Positions 54,395-63,599 of a stretch of DNA of 64,000 bases are shown piece by piece. This DNA comes from Goleter apudmare HA4340-LM2 (GTDB taxonomy: Bacteria; Cyanobacteriota; Cyanobacteriia; Cyanobacteriales; Nostocaceae). Position 1 is the first letter of the stretch; each line of letters opens with the position of its first letter. The stretch is from the NCBI GenBank assembly GCA_019359495.1, contig JAHHHF010000074.1, positions 144,190 through 208,189 of the forward strand, written 5' to 3'. The notes under the pieces are model-generated. The model was given only the letters and a program-made list of their open reading frames with translations. It made no database searches and was not told the DNA's origin. Made by a program: the position numbers and the translations under genes.

Positions 54395-54627
54395 CTTATG
54401 TGTCAGCCCAGTTACGGAAACTCGTAATTGAACGAGCAAACCAAAGGTGCGAATATTGCTTATTCCCTCAAAGTGCTGCACTATTTAGCTTTGAGATGGA
54501 ACATATTATTGCCGAAAAACATCGTGGCTCTACTGAAGCAGAGAATCTAGCTCTTGCCTGCCCATATTGTAATCGTGCCAAGGCCAATATTAAAACTCGA
54601 AGAAACTATCACAAGTTAAACAAATAA
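54391..54627 (+). CDS. HNH endonuclease, small
   Basis: 78 residues, essentially one HNH domain: C-x-x-C at RCEYCLF, then MEHIIAEKHRGSTEAENLALACPYCNRAKA with the H-x-x-N-H-like core and a second C-x-x-C (CPYCN). The zinc-binding cysteines and the E-H-I catalytic region are present. It is overlapped by the preceding gene (ATGA). HNH domains of this kind may be nucleases in restriction, intron or conflict systems. Confidence 0.87.
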   Translation: MTYVSAQLRKLVIERANQRCEYCLFPQSAALFSFEMEHIIAEKHRGSTEAENLALACPYCNRAKANIKTRRNYHKLNK

Positions 54628-55052
54628 GCGATCGCCCATATCAACCTCATCAAAAAAGCGTAGATGCGTTCGCGGAGCGTTGCCGAAGACTAGCGGCTTG
54701 TCGTCAGATATCGCTTACTCGACACAGTTGCTCAGAGTGCGATCAGGCGCTTTACCATCGGCTTAAATACTCTAAGATTAAAGCAACATATTTTCCGGAG
54801 ATTAGCTTAATGACATATATCTCCCAAAAAACCCTCACGAAAGAAGATTTTCTCTCCCAATACCGAGATCATCCCCACTATGAATTAGCAGTAAGACTTT
54901 GTGGTGCCAAGGCGCAAAGGAGATTGTCGCCGAACATCGCTTATTTGCCACAATGGCGAAGTGTACCATTGATTAGGGCTGTGTAATTTCATATCAACTC
55001 ACGGTAAACTACCTGTGTAATTTCAATATTTCCCACTGGAGAATTTAGTGTT
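54628..55052. other. intergenic region with repeat-like sequence and a decayed Uma2 gene
   Basis: About 420 bases. The part at 54660-54710 (GCGTTCGCGGAGCGTTGCCG and following) is a familiar Nostoc dispersed GC-rich repeat. The Uma2 remnant follows at 54810. Confidence 0.55.
54810..54986 (+). pseudogene. truncated Uma2-family endonuclease gene
   Basis: GGAG lies 10 bases before the ATG, and MTYISQKTLTKEDFLSQYRD then HPHYELA matches the Uma2 (DUF820) N-terminus. After that the translation becomes unrelated and ends at 54986 with 58 codons in all. A normal Uma2 gene is about 190 codons. The catalytic core is missing. Confidence 0.6.
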
Positions 55053-55403
55053 ATGAGTTGGTTAAAAAGACTCTTTGGACAGGAAAAGCCTGCGAATGCT
55101 GAAGTTAACCCCACAGCAACTTTAGTTCCCGAAACATCCTCTGAGGGCGAAACCATTGCCCCTGAGCGTGTGGGATTAAATGGAGAATATGATCAAAGTG
55201 GTCTAGCAAAAAGAGTAGCTCTTGCTTTTGACGAAGACTCTCGCGTCACTGATATTGAGACAGTTTACGTTGCTCAGTTAGGAACTACAGTAGTTTTAAA
55301 AGGACAAGTTCCCAGTCAAGATATTTTAGGGCTATTGGTGGAAATTGCTAGCGGGGTTAATGGTGCTAGCGATGTCACCACTGACCAGGTGACAGTTGGT
55401 TAG
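55053..55403 (+). CDS. BON-domain protein
   Basis: 116 residues. After an N-terminal MSWLKRLFGQEK segment and acidic linker there is a BON domain (residues 48-114: LAKRVALAFDEDSRVTDIETVYVAQLGTTVVLKGQVPSQDILG, then VNGASDVTTDQV). BON domains often bind membranes or polymers and occur in LysM and osmotic-stress proteins. Ribosome site GGAGAA precedes the GTG/ATG (ATG at 55053). A copy of the cloverleaf repeat lies after the stop. Confidence 0.82.
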   Translation: MSWLKRLFGQEKPANAEVNPTATLVPETSSEGETIAPERVGLNGEYDQSGLAKRVALAFDEDSRVTDIETVYVAQLGTTVVLKGQVPSQDILGLLVEIASGVNGASDVTTDQVTVG

Positions 55404-55441
55404 AATGCTGTTTATGAGTAGAAAATAATCTCAAAGCATTC

Positions 55442-55508
55442 GTTTTTAGTAAGGGTTTTAACCCTGATTTTACAATTTTGAATCAGGACTAAAGTCCTTA
55501 CTACAAAC
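55442..55508. repeat. dispersed cloverleaf-like palindromic repeat, copy 5
   Basis: Outer arms are GTTTTTAGTAAGGG on the left and CCTTACTACAAAC on the right. The left inner palindrome GGGTTTTAACCC and the right GGACTAAAGTCC are both present, with AATTTTGAATCAG between. It lies between the BON gene and gatC stop codons. Confidence 0.85.
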
Positions 55509-55514
55509 ATCGAA

Positions 55515-55805
55515 TTATTCAGCGTTGAGGATTTTTGGTACTTTGAAAAACTCACCCTCCTGCTCAGGCGCACTGTTGAGGATAGCTTCCCGGTCAGCAT
55601 AGATTTTCAATTCATCCTCTCGTGTCACATTGTTAACATCAATCGCCCTTGTGGTTGGGGGTACATTGCTGACATCTAGTTCACTAATCTGTTCAATGTA
55701 TTCCAGAATGCTTCCTAACTGAGTAGTGAATTGTTCCTCCTCTTCTGGTGTCAATTCTAAGCGGGCGAGAAGGGCGACTTTATGGACTTGCTCACGGTCA
55801 ATCAT
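55515..55805 (-). CDS. gatC: Asp-tRNA(Asn)/Glu-tRNA(Gln) amidotransferase subunit C
   Basis: 96 residues, the standard GatC length. It has [39 protein letters not shown], the T-R-E-D-E motif and a C-terminal FFKVPKI end. It holds together GatA and GatB in the GatCAB enzyme that converts misacylated Glu-tRNA(Gln) and Asp-tRNA(Asn). The other subunits are elsewhere, as is usual in cyanobacteria. An STRR lies just upstream, between it and ycf3. Confidence 0.95.
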   Translation of the reverse strand: MIDREQVHKVALLARLELTPEEEEQFTTQLGSILEYIEQISELDVSNVPPTTRAIDVNNVTREDELKIYADREAILNSAPEQEGEFFKVPKILNAE

Positions 55806-55821
55806 GGTTGGTTATTAGTCA

Positions 55822-55849
55822 TTGGTGATTGGTGATTGGTGATTGGTCA
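55822..55849. repeat. STRR heptamer tandem repeat
   Basis: TTGGTGA repeats about three times and ends TTGGTCA, in the gap between gatC and ycf3. Such heptamer runs are a known feature of Nostocales genomes. Confidence 0.82.
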
Positions 55850-55888
55850 TTTATCTTCAACAAATGACAAACAATGAATGACAAACGA

Positions 55889-56410
55889 CTAAAAGAATAC
55901 GTCTATCTGGATTCTGCCAGTGGTTTTCAGCCAGTTTTGGGCTTCAATATAGTTGTTGGGAGCCATGCGAATTGCTCTCACCCAGTAGTCTGCGGCTTGA
56001 TCAAATAGTGCCTCACCGGCGTCGTTATCACCGGCTTCTTTAGCCTTTTCGCCTTTGTAGTGATAAATCACGGCGATGTTATTCAATGCTTGGGGTAGAC
56101 GTGGGTTTAATTCCAGTGCCTGGTGATAAAATTCCAAAGCTTGATCATGGTCACCATTGCTGGCGTAGATTAGCCCCATATTGTAAAAGATATAGCCGCG
56201 ATCGTTGGCATCTTCTTCTAGTGTGAGGGCTTCTTCGTAGTACTCTAAGGCTTCAGCGTATTCCCCTTCTGCCTGTGCTGACATACCATCTCGGTAATAA
56301 ACAAAAGCTTCCTTAGCTTTTTTATTGGCTGGCAATATCTTGAGAATGATATCCGCCATCACTGTAAAGGATTTGTCAATAAAGTTGTCGTTTTTCTGTG
56401 TTCTTGGCAT
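55889..56410 (-). CDS. ycf3: photosystem I assembly protein Ycf3
   Basis: 173 residues, the normal length. It has [27 protein letters not shown], three TPR units ([58 protein letters not shown]) and the conserved C-terminus [21 protein letters not shown]. It assists assembly of the PSI PsaA/PsaB subunits at the thylakoid. Conserved in all oxygenic phototrophs. Confidence 0.97.
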   Translation of the reverse strand: MPRTQKNDNFIDKSFTVMADIILKILPANKKAKEAFVYYRDGMSAQAEGEYAEALEYYEEALTLEEDANDRGYIFYNMGLIYASNGDHDQALEFYHQALELNPRLPQALNNIAVIYHYKGEKAKEAGDNDAGEALFDQAADYWVRAIRMAPNNYIEAQNWLKTTGRIQIDVFF

Positions 56411-56556
56411 ATTTGCCTCTATTTAGTCATTGGTCTTCTCTTGCAAAGTTCTGTTCGGAGGAAACCTCCGCTCAGACTTTGCGCTTTGTGATTTGTGAAG
56501 AGTCTAGGGTCGTTATTCCCCTGCTTCCTCTACTTTCTTTGCCCCCAATAGTTAAT

Positions 56557-57252
56557 TTAACTGATTTGCGGGGTATTCTTGCCACTAACTGGGAGGACAC
56601 ACTCTGGGGTATTATGCCGAGAGTTGTTCACTAATGTACTAACTGGGTAAGCAGTCATTGCTTGGGCTGGATAAGGAAGCAAGATATGCTGTAGTGTTTC
56701 GGGCGTTTGCACTTGGGGGTCTAACCACAAATTGTAATCGGTTGGAGCCACAATCACTGGCATCCGATCGTGGATTGGTTGCAATAATTCGTTAGCTGCC
56801 GTTGTCAAAATTGTACAGGAGGCTATTTCCTGTCCTTCGGGCGATCGCCATTGCTCCCATAACCCTGCAAAGCCAAAAGGTTGACTATCTTGAAGATGGA
56901 AGTAAAACGGCTGCTTTTTACCTTGTTGCCTTTGCCACTCATAAAAGCCGTCAGCTACTATTAAACAGCGTCGGCGCTTAAAAGCTGAACGGAATGAGGG
57001 TTTTTCGGTCACAGTTTCAGATCTGGCGTTGATTAGCTTTGCTCCTATCTTTGGGTCTTTCGCCCATGAGGGGATTAATCCCCAACGTAATTGCTGAACT
57101 TGACGCTGATGGCTTTCCAGGTGACATAGCACCGTGTTCACCATTTGCGTAGGTGCAATGTTATATTGCGCGGCTAAATCTGGCACTAACTGCACATCGA
57201 AAGCTTGGGCGATCGCTGCTGCTGGCTGTTTTAAAGTAAATCTTCCACACAT
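56557..57252 (-). CDS. yedK: SOS response-associated peptidase, YedK/HMCES type
   Basis: About 231 residues from the ATG at 57252, giving MCGRFTLKQ. Processing requires Cys2 to be N-terminal, so the upstream in-frame start at 57270 is wrong. The SRAP domain signature NARSETVTEKPSFR with the conserved Asn and the H-D-R-M-P-V active-site segment near the C-terminus are present. The family cross-links to abasic sites in single-stranded DNA and protects them. Stand-alone gene. Confidence 0.95.
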   Translation of the reverse strand: MCGRFTLKQPAAAIAQAFDVQLVPDLAAQYNIAPTQMVNTVLCHLESHQRQVQQLRWGLIPSWAKDPKIGAKLINARSETVTEKPSFRSAFKRRRCLIVADGFYEWQRQQGKKQPFYFHLQDSQPFGFAGLWEQWRSPEGQEIASCTILTTAANELLQPIHDRMPVIVAPTDYNLWLDPQVQTPETLQHILLPYPAQAMTAYPVSTLVNNSRHNTPECVLPVSGKNTPQIS

Positions 57253-57453
57253 ACTATTATTTACAACCACGGATTAAAATTAAACATCTGAATAGGATAA
57301 AAATAATTTTCTTTTTTATTTTGTCAGATAATACTTTCTTTGATTAAGATGCTGAATATAAAGAAAAAAATATCCGGGTCTGTAAAATTCATTTGGTAAG
57401 ATAATGTATTTTGAACCCTCAGTTTTCAACATATTCCTCATTACATTTTTGGC

Positions 57454-58065
57454 ATGGAAACCCTGCGATTGTATGATTTTTTACCCTCTGGTAATGGCTA
57501 TAAGTTACGACTTTTATTGACACAAATGGGTATGCCTTTTGAGAGAGTAGAGGTTAACATCTTAAAGGGCGAGACACGCACACCAGAATTTTTGAGTAAA
57601 AATCCTAACGGTAAGATTCCAGTTTTGGAAATTGAACCAGGAAAATACTTAGCAGAATCAAATGCAATATTAGTATATTTGAGTGAAGGCACAGAATTTC
57701 TCCCTTATGACCGCTTTTTACGAGCGCAAGTGCTGCAATGGCTATTTTTTGAACAATATAGTCATGAACCCTTTATCGCTACACCAAGATTTTGGATCTC
57801 TATTTTAGGCAAGGAGAAAGAAAATCATGCAGCCATTAAGCAAAAACAAGAATTGGGTTATGTAGCATTGAAGGTGATGGAAAAGCATTTAACCTCTCGG
57901 AAATTTTTTGTAGGGGAGCGCTATACCATTGCTGATATTGCCTTGTTTGCTTACACTCATGTGGCTGATGAAGGCGGGTTCGATTTGATACAATTCCCTG
58001 CGATTCAAGCTTGGATAGAACAAATCAAAGCCCTACCAGGATATATAAGTATTAATCAAGAGTGA
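57454..58065 (+). CDS. glutathione S-transferase family protein
   Basis: 203 residues. The N-terminal thioredoxin-like domain has the Ser/Tyr-bearing LRLYDFLPSGNGYKLRLLLTQMG and NPNGKIPVLE with the cis-Pro. The C-terminal helical domain includes KFFVGERYTIADIALFAYTHV. It may conjugate glutathione or act as a disulfide reductase, and is close to the cyanobacterial GST group. Start at ATG 57454, a single gene. Confidence 0.92.
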   Translation: METLRLYDFLPSGNGYKLRLLLTQMGMPFERVEVNILKGETRTPEFLSKNPNGKIPVLEIEPGKYLAESNAILVYLSEGTEFLPYDRFLRAQVLQWLFFEQYSHEPFIATPRFWISILGKEKENHAAIKQKQELGYVALKVMEKHLTSRKFFVGERYTIADIALFAYTHVADEGGFDLIQFPAIQAWIEQIKALPGYISINQE

Positions 58066-58093
58066 ACTGATTATGTCATCATGGTGGACTTAG

Positions 58094-58122
58094 TTAGTCA
58101 CCAGGCATTGCCTGGTGACTAA
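58094..58122. terminator. perfect palindrome between gst and DUF167 gene
   Basis: TTAGTCACCAGGCA and TGCCTGGTGACTAA form a perfect 14-bp stem around one base. It separates convergent genes and probably ends both transcripts. Confidence 0.8.
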
Positions 58123-58139
58123 TTAGAAAAATATTCAAA

Positions 58140-58367
58140 CTAGACATCTGTGTCAATTTCTACTAATTTTTTTCGAGAAGATAAACCAGACTTTATTCTG
58201 ATGTAAGATTTGGGGACATTAAATTTTTCAGCTAGTAGTTTCATTAACTCTTCATTTGCTTTACCATCTACTGGCGGAGATTTTAAATGTACATTTAAAC
58301 TACCATCAGTTAGTTCTTCAATTTTCTGCTGTTTGGCATTAGGTTTAACTTTAACCTTTTTTTGCAT
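58140..58367 (-). CDS. DUF167 (YggU) family protein
   Basis: 75 residues: [15 protein letters not shown], then [50 protein letters not shown]. This is a typical small DUF167 protein, whose function is unresolved. The stop is at 58140. Start at ATG 58367. Confidence 0.92.
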   Translation of the reverse strand: MQKKVKVKPNAKQQKIEELTDGSLNVHLKSPPVDGKANEELMKLLAEKFNVPKSYIRIKSGLSSRKKLVEIDTDV

Positions 58368-58536
58368 TGATAATCCCTTGTGATTGTCGCAGCCACAACT
58401 AATATTAATTTGTAATTCGTAATTAAGAGATAGCCTAAAAACCTGGATAGACTTGTCAATTGTTGAATCTGTTTCTCAATCACTACTATCTTTGTCCATT
58501 TTATATAACCTACAATACAGCTCAATAAATAATATA

Positions 58537-58566
58537 AAAACTCCACCCCCAAGGGGATGGAGTTTC
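58537..58566 (-). terminator. intrinsic terminator after DUF2231 gene
   Basis: AAACTCCA and TGGAGTTT with an inner CCCC/GGGG pair form a strong stem. On the minus strand it is followed by TTTTTATATT, as expected for the DUF2231 gene ending at 58607. Confidence 0.85.
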
Positions 58567-58606
58567 TGGACATGGGGTACGAGGAATTAATAATTTACCT
58601 ATGGGA

Positions 58607-59149
58607 TCAAGGATATCTTTTGCTACCAGCACCCACTACACCAATTTTGTGGCGATAGGAGAGTTCTGCACCGAACCAGCCGGAAATGCTGGTCAATGTG
58701 CCGACAATAAGAGAGAGTAATAGTCCTAGAGGTACTATTCGTAACTCAGCGTCACCGAGGCGGAGGAGAAAGTTGAGGGCTGTTAACAATAAAATAGAGA
58801 CATTAAGAATCATGTGCGTCCAGCCTGCAGTGCGCTTGCGGACGCGTTCGATTTGCAAAAAGTCGCTCATACCGATGATAGCTGCAATGATCCCGCCAAC
58901 TAATCCTAGGCCAATTAACCATAACGAAGCCCTAGCCCAGAAGGGATCATGAGTTAACCAATAGCCGAAATCACTCCCTAAGGCGGCGGCTAAAAAGGCG
59001 ATGGGAAAAATGACACTCAAGGGGTGTAGTGGATGACCAGCGATCGCTACTGTGCTGGGGACGCCGCTATCATGATATTCTTGGTCATCGCTTTCAATAA
59101 TTGGTGGAATATTAGGGAAAGGTGTGGAAGTTCTGTCTGTTGTTTCCAT
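58607..59149 (-). CDS. DUF2231 membrane protein
   Basis: 180 residues with about four membrane helices. It has the family HPLHPLSVIFPIAFLAAALGSD at the N-terminus, then WLIGLGLVGGIIAAIIGMSDF and WTHMILNVSILLLTALNFLLR. It is a third DUF2231 protein in the window, but not linked to the oxidase. Next gene on the same strand is DUF2993, 17 bp away and upstream, so the two may be one operon. Confidence 0.87.
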   Translation of the reverse strand: METTDRTSTPFPNIPPIIESDDQEYHDSGVPSTVAIAGHPLHPLSVIFPIAFLAAALGSDFGYWLTHDPFWARASLWLIGLGLVGGIIAAIIGMSDFLQIERVRKRTAGWTHMILNVSILLLTALNFLLRLGDAELRIVPLGLLLSLIVGTLTSISGWFGAELSYRHKIGVVGAGSKRYP

Positions 59150-59166
59150 GAGTAATTATCCTAATT

Positions 59167-59907
59167 TTAGGTAAAAGGAATTTGTTCAACATCAGCTTCA
59201 GCTTGCAATATCAGCTTGCCTACTTCTACTTCTAAACTGTGAATTCGCAGCGTCATTCCTGATAAATCGAAGTTGCTTAAATTGAGAATTTGGCTGGTTT
59301 CAGCTATCAAAGCTTTGGTTAAATCTGGGGATATTTCTTCATCGTCTCCATATTCCACATTTTCTAAATAAACAGATTGTCTGTTAGAGCTAATACGAGG
59401 GATTGCCGAAAAAGCAACTTGGTGATTTTCGCCTGTTTCTATTAATAAAACTCCAGCATTTATGGCAAATTTCTCGTTACCAGGTAAGTGAAATTCTATG
59501 TTCTCTATGGCAGTTGTTACCAGTTGCCCATTAACTTTGATTTTCTGACTTTGAAGTTTGGCACGGATATAATCACAGTTAAAGGCGCGATTGATATCTT
59601 TTGCGGTTAAAACAACTCGCGCACTGCCCGTAGTTGGTTTAGTGAGTTCTATTTTGCCGAAAGCAACACTAAGAGGATTGATAGCAACGCTAGACATTTC
59701 CATTGTCATTTCCTCCATGCGGAGGTCTTTTTGCATTACTAAACCTTCGCCTGTAATTGTGACTGCATCTACTTCGCCTTGAACCAACTTGAGTGGCTGA
59801 GTTTTGATATCTATATCCAAATTTTCTACTGCATCTAACTGGCTAGATAATCCTATTTCTGCGGCTTTATTTAGTGCTTGCTCTCCCATTCCAGGACTCT
59901 CTGGCAT
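59167..59907 (-). CDS. DUF2993 (LmeA-like) family protein
   Basis: 246 residues. The fold appears as LNKAAEIGLSSQLDAVENLDI, KLVQGEVDAVTITGEGLV, and a C-terminal beta-rich half. The family includes mycobacterial LmeA, a lipid-binding protein of mannan synthesis. In cyanobacteria many copies are found and none is well described. I saw no signal peptide. It precedes the DUF2231 gene by 17 bp. Confidence 0.88.
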   Translation of the reverse strand: MPESPGMGEQALNKAAEIGLSSQLDAVENLDIDIKTQPLKLVQGEVDAVTITGEGLVMQKDLRMEEMTMEMSSVAINPLSVAFGKIELTKPTTGSARVVLTAKDINRAFNCDYIRAKLQSQKIKVNGQLVTTAIENIEFHLPGNEKFAINAGVLLIETGENHQVAFSAIPRISSNRQSVYLENVEYGDDEEISPDLTKALIAETSQILNLSNFDLSGMTLRIHSLEVEVGKLILQAEADVEQIPFT

Positions 59908-60167
59908 TATTGCTTGATCTCCAATTTTGAGTATCTTGGAGTTAAGATAGAAGATTAAAAGTAAAAAAATATCTATCTGGCGATTGAGGAAAAAAATTAA
60001 TAATTATCTATCTATAAGTAGAAAGATAAAACAATTAAGAAGTAAGTGCTTTTTTCTATCTTTGAGTTACGCAGCGATCGCTCAAAAGAAAGATGAAGTA
60101 ATGGTGTGCGACGTGTCACTATACATGATGTGATTAGTTACAAATAATTTTCCGAGGAGAACTGAGA

Positions 60168-61223
60168 ATGGTATCTACTTTAGATGATGTTAAACGCAAC
60201 GCAATTGCAGTAAAATTAGCAGACTTGAAATTAATTCAACAATTGATTATCGAGAACGAGCAATTATTTTTACGGGAATCGACTGATAGCGAAATCAGCG
60301 ATCGCTTCCGGAAAATGTTAGAAGATGACCAAAAAAATCTCGGTGTTCTGGAAACTACCATAGTTCAATATGGTGTTCATGGCGAGCCAAAATCAACGGT
60401 GCGTCAATTAGTTGACCAGGTTCGGAAATTGATGCAAGGCTCAGAATTGACGTTCTTTGAAAAAGTATTTCAGCATGAATTGTTGAAACATCAACAAGTG
60501 ATGAGTGGCTTGATTGAACACAAAGCAGCACAAAAAGTTGGTGCTGATGTGATGGCAGCAATTGGGCCTTTAAATACGATTAACTTTGAGAACCGCGCTC
60601 ACCAAGAGCAACTCAAAGGTATTCTGGAAGTCTTGGGTGTGCGTGAACTGACTGGACAAGATGTAGACCAAGGAATTTGGGCACGAGTCCAAGATGCGAT
60701 CGCTGCATTTAGCGGTGTGGTAGGTAGTGCTGTTACTCAAACCAGTGACAAGCAGGATATGAATATCCAGGACGTGATCCGCATGGATCACAACAAGGTT
60801 AATGTCCTATTTACAGAAATCCTGCAAAGCAACGATCCCCAAAAAATCCAAGAATACTTTGGTCAGCTTTACAAAGACCTCACCGCCCATGCTGGAGCAG
60901 AAGAGGAAGTAGTCTACCCCAGAGTACGCAGCTTCTACGGTGAACGTGATACTCAAGAACTGTACGATGAACAAGCTGACATGAAGCGGCGGTTAGACAC
61001 AATTAGAGGTACTAACCCCTCTGCTGCTGAATTCAAAGATCAAATTAGACAACTGATGGATATTGTTATGGATCATGTCCGTCAAGAAGAAAATACAATG
61101 TTTGCTGCTATTCGCAACAACTTGAGTTCTCAGCAAACCGAACAATTAGCTACTGAATTCAAAGCTGCTAAAAGTCGGATTCAAGAGCGGATGGGCAGTA
61201 GCAGAAGCGGTGCTAATGTTTAG
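60168..61223 (+). CDS. hemerythrin HHE-domain protein
   Basis: 351 residues. The C-terminal half is an HHE hemerythrin-like domain with metal ligands: IRMDHNKVNVLF, DLTAHAGAEEEVVYPRV, and IVMDHVRQEENTMFAAIRNNL. The N-terminal half is an additional helical bundle (IENEQLFLRESTDSEI; VFQHELLKHQQVMSGLIEHKA) with scattered His and Glu that could bind a second di-iron centre. GGAG lies 11 bases before the ATG. It probably binds O2 or NO or stores iron in the cytoplasm. Confidence 0.92.
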   Translation: MVSTLDDVKRNAIAVKLADLKLIQQLIIENEQLFLRESTDSEISDRFRKMLEDDQKNLGVLETTIVQYGVHGEPKSTVRQLVDQVRKLMQGSELTFFEKVFQHELLKHQQVMSGLIEHKAAQKVGADVMAAIGPLNTINFENRAHQEQLKGILEVLGVRELTGQDVDQGIWARVQDAIAAFSGVVGSAVTQTSDKQDMNIQDVIRMDHNKVNVLFTEILQSNDPQKIQEYFGQLYKDLTAHAGAEEEVVYPRVRSFYGERDTQELYDEQADMKRRLDTIRGTNPSAAEFKDQIRQLMDIVMDHVRQEENTMFAAIRNNLSSQQTEQLATEFKAAKSRIQERMGSSRSGANV

Positions 61224-61266
61224 TAAAGAGTAGAAACTTTATTCTACCTTAATACCTAAAACCAAA

Positions 61267-61295
61267 ATCCCCGACCTTTTAGAAAAGTCGGGGAT
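61267..61295. terminator. palindromic hairpin after hemerythrin gene
   Basis: ATCCCCGAC and GTCGGGGAT flank CTTTTAGAAAA between two convergent genes. It matches the hairpin at 16424-16456 and is likely a bidirectional terminator. Confidence 0.8.
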
Positions 61296-61299
61296 CTTG

Positions 61300-62514
61300 T
61301 CAAATATTAAAATCTACGCGATTTTCTGGCTGCCAATATTTGTAAGCCGCATAAGCCATAGTTACAACCCCGGTAATAATCGCAGATTCATCAACTTCAA
61401 ATTCGGGATGGTGTAATGGGTGGTTGATAATTCTATCTGTGTAGCCTACACCCAAGCGAAACATCGAACCGGGGGCGTGATCCAAATATACAGAAAAATC
61501 TTCAGCACCAAGAGAAGGTTCAGGTAATACTTGGACGTGATCGCTACTCCAAGCTTCTTCAGCTGCTGATTGTAACAATTGTGTCAGGGTATAATCATTT
61601 TGCACACTAGGCACACCCTGGCGGTAATTGACTTGATAACGTGCCCCGAAGGAATGGCAGACATTAGCCACAATATTTTCAATCCAGTTGGGAAGATTGG
61701 CGCGAGTTTCAGGATGTAGCGATCGCACTGTTCCCAATAACTGTACTTGATCAGCAATCACATTGGGCGCTCTCCCACCACTGATTTTCCCAATACTCAA
61801 GACTACGGGACGTAAGGGATTTTGTGTGCGGCTAATCGCTTGTTGCAATGCCGTAACCACTTGTGAGGCAATCCAAATCGCATCCACCGCCTCGTGGGGA
61901 CGCGCCCCATGTCCCGATTCGCCAATAATCTTAATCTCTAAATCATCAGCTGCTGCTGTCAATGCACCATAACGCACCCCAATGGAACCAGCAGGGATGG
62001 AAGGGAAAACATGAACCCCTAAGACGGCTGAGACATTGTCCATCGCCCCATCTTTCACCATCCAGCTTGCACCTTGGGCAATTTCCTCTGCTGGCTGAAA
62101 CAAAAACCGCACCTTACCGCCCAATTCTTCGACCACTTGGGCTAACACCATCGCTGTTCCTAAACCCACCGTGGTGTGGACATCATGACCGCAAGCGTGC
62201 ATCACACCTTCAGTGCGAGAAGTGTATTCTAGTCCAGTGCGTTCTTGAATTGGCAAAGCATCCATATCAGTGCGAATTGCCAATATCCCGCCATCTTCAG
62301 TAACCCCTAACAGTTCTCCCATCACACCGGTTTTACCAACACCCTCCCGCACATGAAGACCACTGGAAGACAAGACACCAGCCACAAAAGCGGCTGTTTG
62401 GTACTCCTGACCGCTAAGTTCTGGGTGAGAGTGAATGTGGCGGCGAATTTCAATTAAACGAGGTGCTAGTTTTGTCGCTAGGTCTTTAATCCGGGTAAGC
62501 ATGGAATCCATCAC
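61300..62514 (-). CDS. M20-family amidohydrolase
   Basis: 404 residues. Zinc-site motifs are present: HSHPELSGQEY, RTDMDALPIQE, MHACGHDVHTT (H/D pair), PAEEIAQGAS and a C-terminal GAEDFSVYLDH. It resembles the N-acyl-amino acid/IAA-amino acid hydrolase branch, also seen for hippurate hydrolases. It is cytoplasmic, with substrate unknown. The start may be 62514 (GTG), 62511 or 62502. Confidence 0.93.
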   Translation of the reverse strand: MMDSMLTRIKDLATKLAPRLIEIRRHIHSHPELSGQEYQTAAFVAGVLSSSGLHVREGVGKTGVMGELLGVTEDGGILAIRTDMDALPIQERTGLEYTSRTEGVMHACGHDVHTTVGLGTAMVLAQVVEELGGKVRFLFQPAEEIAQGASWMVKDGAMDNVSAVLGVHVFPSIPAGSIGVRYGALTAAADDLEIKIIGESGHGARPHEAVDAIWIASQVVTALQQAISRTQNPLRPVVLSIGKISGGRAPNVIADQVQLLGTVRSLHPETRANLPNWIENIVANVCHSFGARYQVNYRQGVPSVQNDYTLTQLLQSAAEEAWSSDHVQVLPEPSLGAEDFSVYLDHAPGSMFRLGVGYTDRIINHPLHHPEFEVDESAIITGVVTMAYAAYKYWQPENRVDFNI

Positions 62515-62552
62515 AGTTTACTGACTTTGTTCCCATGATAAACAGGAAAAAT

Positions 62553-62585
62553 TTGTAGAGACGTAGCAATGCTACGTCTCTACAA
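62553..62585. repeat. 33-base perfect palindrome, dispersed repeat
   Basis: TTGTAGAGACGTAGCA and TGCTACGTCTCTACAA pair perfectly around one A. It lies between the pentapeptide-repeat gene and the amidohydrolase. I recall this palindrome recurring in Nostoc genomes. Confidence 0.85.
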
Positions 62586-62590
62586 CACGC

Positions 62591-63154
62591 CTATTGACCG
62601 TAACAGGTCGTACCTGGGGTATCTTCAGGTTTGAACTTGTCACATTCTCTGATAGCTGTACGCTCTAACGACCACCAGTAGGGTTTGTCAGAAGTTACAG
62701 TACCTATAGGCATAATTGTTAGTCGGAAGTGTGCTCCCCGGAAATTAGTAAACTGCAACTTAGCACCCTTGAAATTAGTTGCTTCCAAATTGGCGCTAAT
62801 CAAACCAGCGTAGGATAAATCTGCATTTTCTAAGGATGCGGATTTTAAATTTGCACCGGTTAAAGATGCACCACGGAGATTAGTGGAGTTTAAATTTGCA
62901 GCTTCTAGATTTGCACCAGTGAGGTCTGCGTTGGTCAGATTGACATTAGTTAGTGTGGCTCCTTTCAAGTTAGCCTCTCGTAAATTTACTCCAGTCAAAT
63001 TCAGTTGAGTTAAATTTGCACCGCTAAAATCGCACCGAGGACAACCACCTGTTGTTTGCAACTGTTCTAAATCTTTTGGGTTCAATGATAAGGCTTGTTC
63101 TGCAAACCCAAAACAAGCTAGCAGGGCGACAGTAGCGAAAATCTTGAGTTTCAT
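62591..63154 (-). CDS. pentapeptide-repeat protein, exported
   Basis: 187 residues. The first 23 form a signal peptide (MKLKIFATVALLACFGFAEQ). Residues 45-135 are pentapeptide repeats of A(N/D)LxG/x (ANLTQLNLTGVNLREANLKG and following) that should form a right-handed quadrilateral beta-helix. Four cysteines lie outside the repeat, in GGCPRCDFS, RECDK and GTTCYGQ. Export to periplasm or lumen is predicted; function unknown. Confidence 0.9.
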   Translation of the reverse strand: MKLKIFATVALLACFGFAEQALSLNPKDLEQLQTTGGCPRCDFSGANLTQLNLTGVNLREANLKGATLTNVNLTNADLTGANLEAANLNSTNLRGASLTGANLKSASLENADLSYAGLISANLEATNFKGAKLQFTNFRGAHFRLTIMPIGTVTSDKPYWWSLERTAIRECDKFKPEDTPGTTCYGQ

Positions 63155-63599
63155 ATTTTTTACAGATATTGGTGAGAATGATGGCTAGTATCATGTGCTG
63201 CTGAAAACTGATAATTTTTGTACAAACCCACACTCAACTCTGCCAAAGCCACAGATTCGTACCATTGAGGGGTGCGAATAGAGAGCTTTTGATGCAAGCA
63301 GTGATGAGGTATGTTGATTACAAGTAATTCAACTGACATGGTAAGAGACCTGTGCGTATAGTCATAATTACCATATACGAGTTTTCCAGCCAATAACAGG
63401 GATGAAGCAGTGGTGAAGAAGTAATAAAAATACTATAAATTCCCGTAATGGCACTACTCAAAATCTAAAAGAGGATTTACAATCGAATCGTAACGAACTA
63501 TACAGAAACATTTATAGACTACCACATATTCTGATCCCCCTGGCTCAATGAAAGAATAGAGCCAGGGGGATCTTATTTTGGGGATATTGCCAGATTTAA
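63155..63599. other. intergenic region before tRNA-Thr
   Basis: About 440 bases. ORFs at 63160-63393 and 63454-63657 are not supported, the latter running through the tRNA. It contains the strong hairpin at 63533-63572. Confidence 0.55.
63533..63572 (-). terminator. hairpin downstream of tRNA-Thr
   Basis: GATCCCCCTGGCTC and GAGCCAGGGGGATC form a perfect 14-bp stem with a 12-base loop, about 28 bp beyond the tRNA 3' end. It would end tRNA transcription. Confidence 0.8.
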
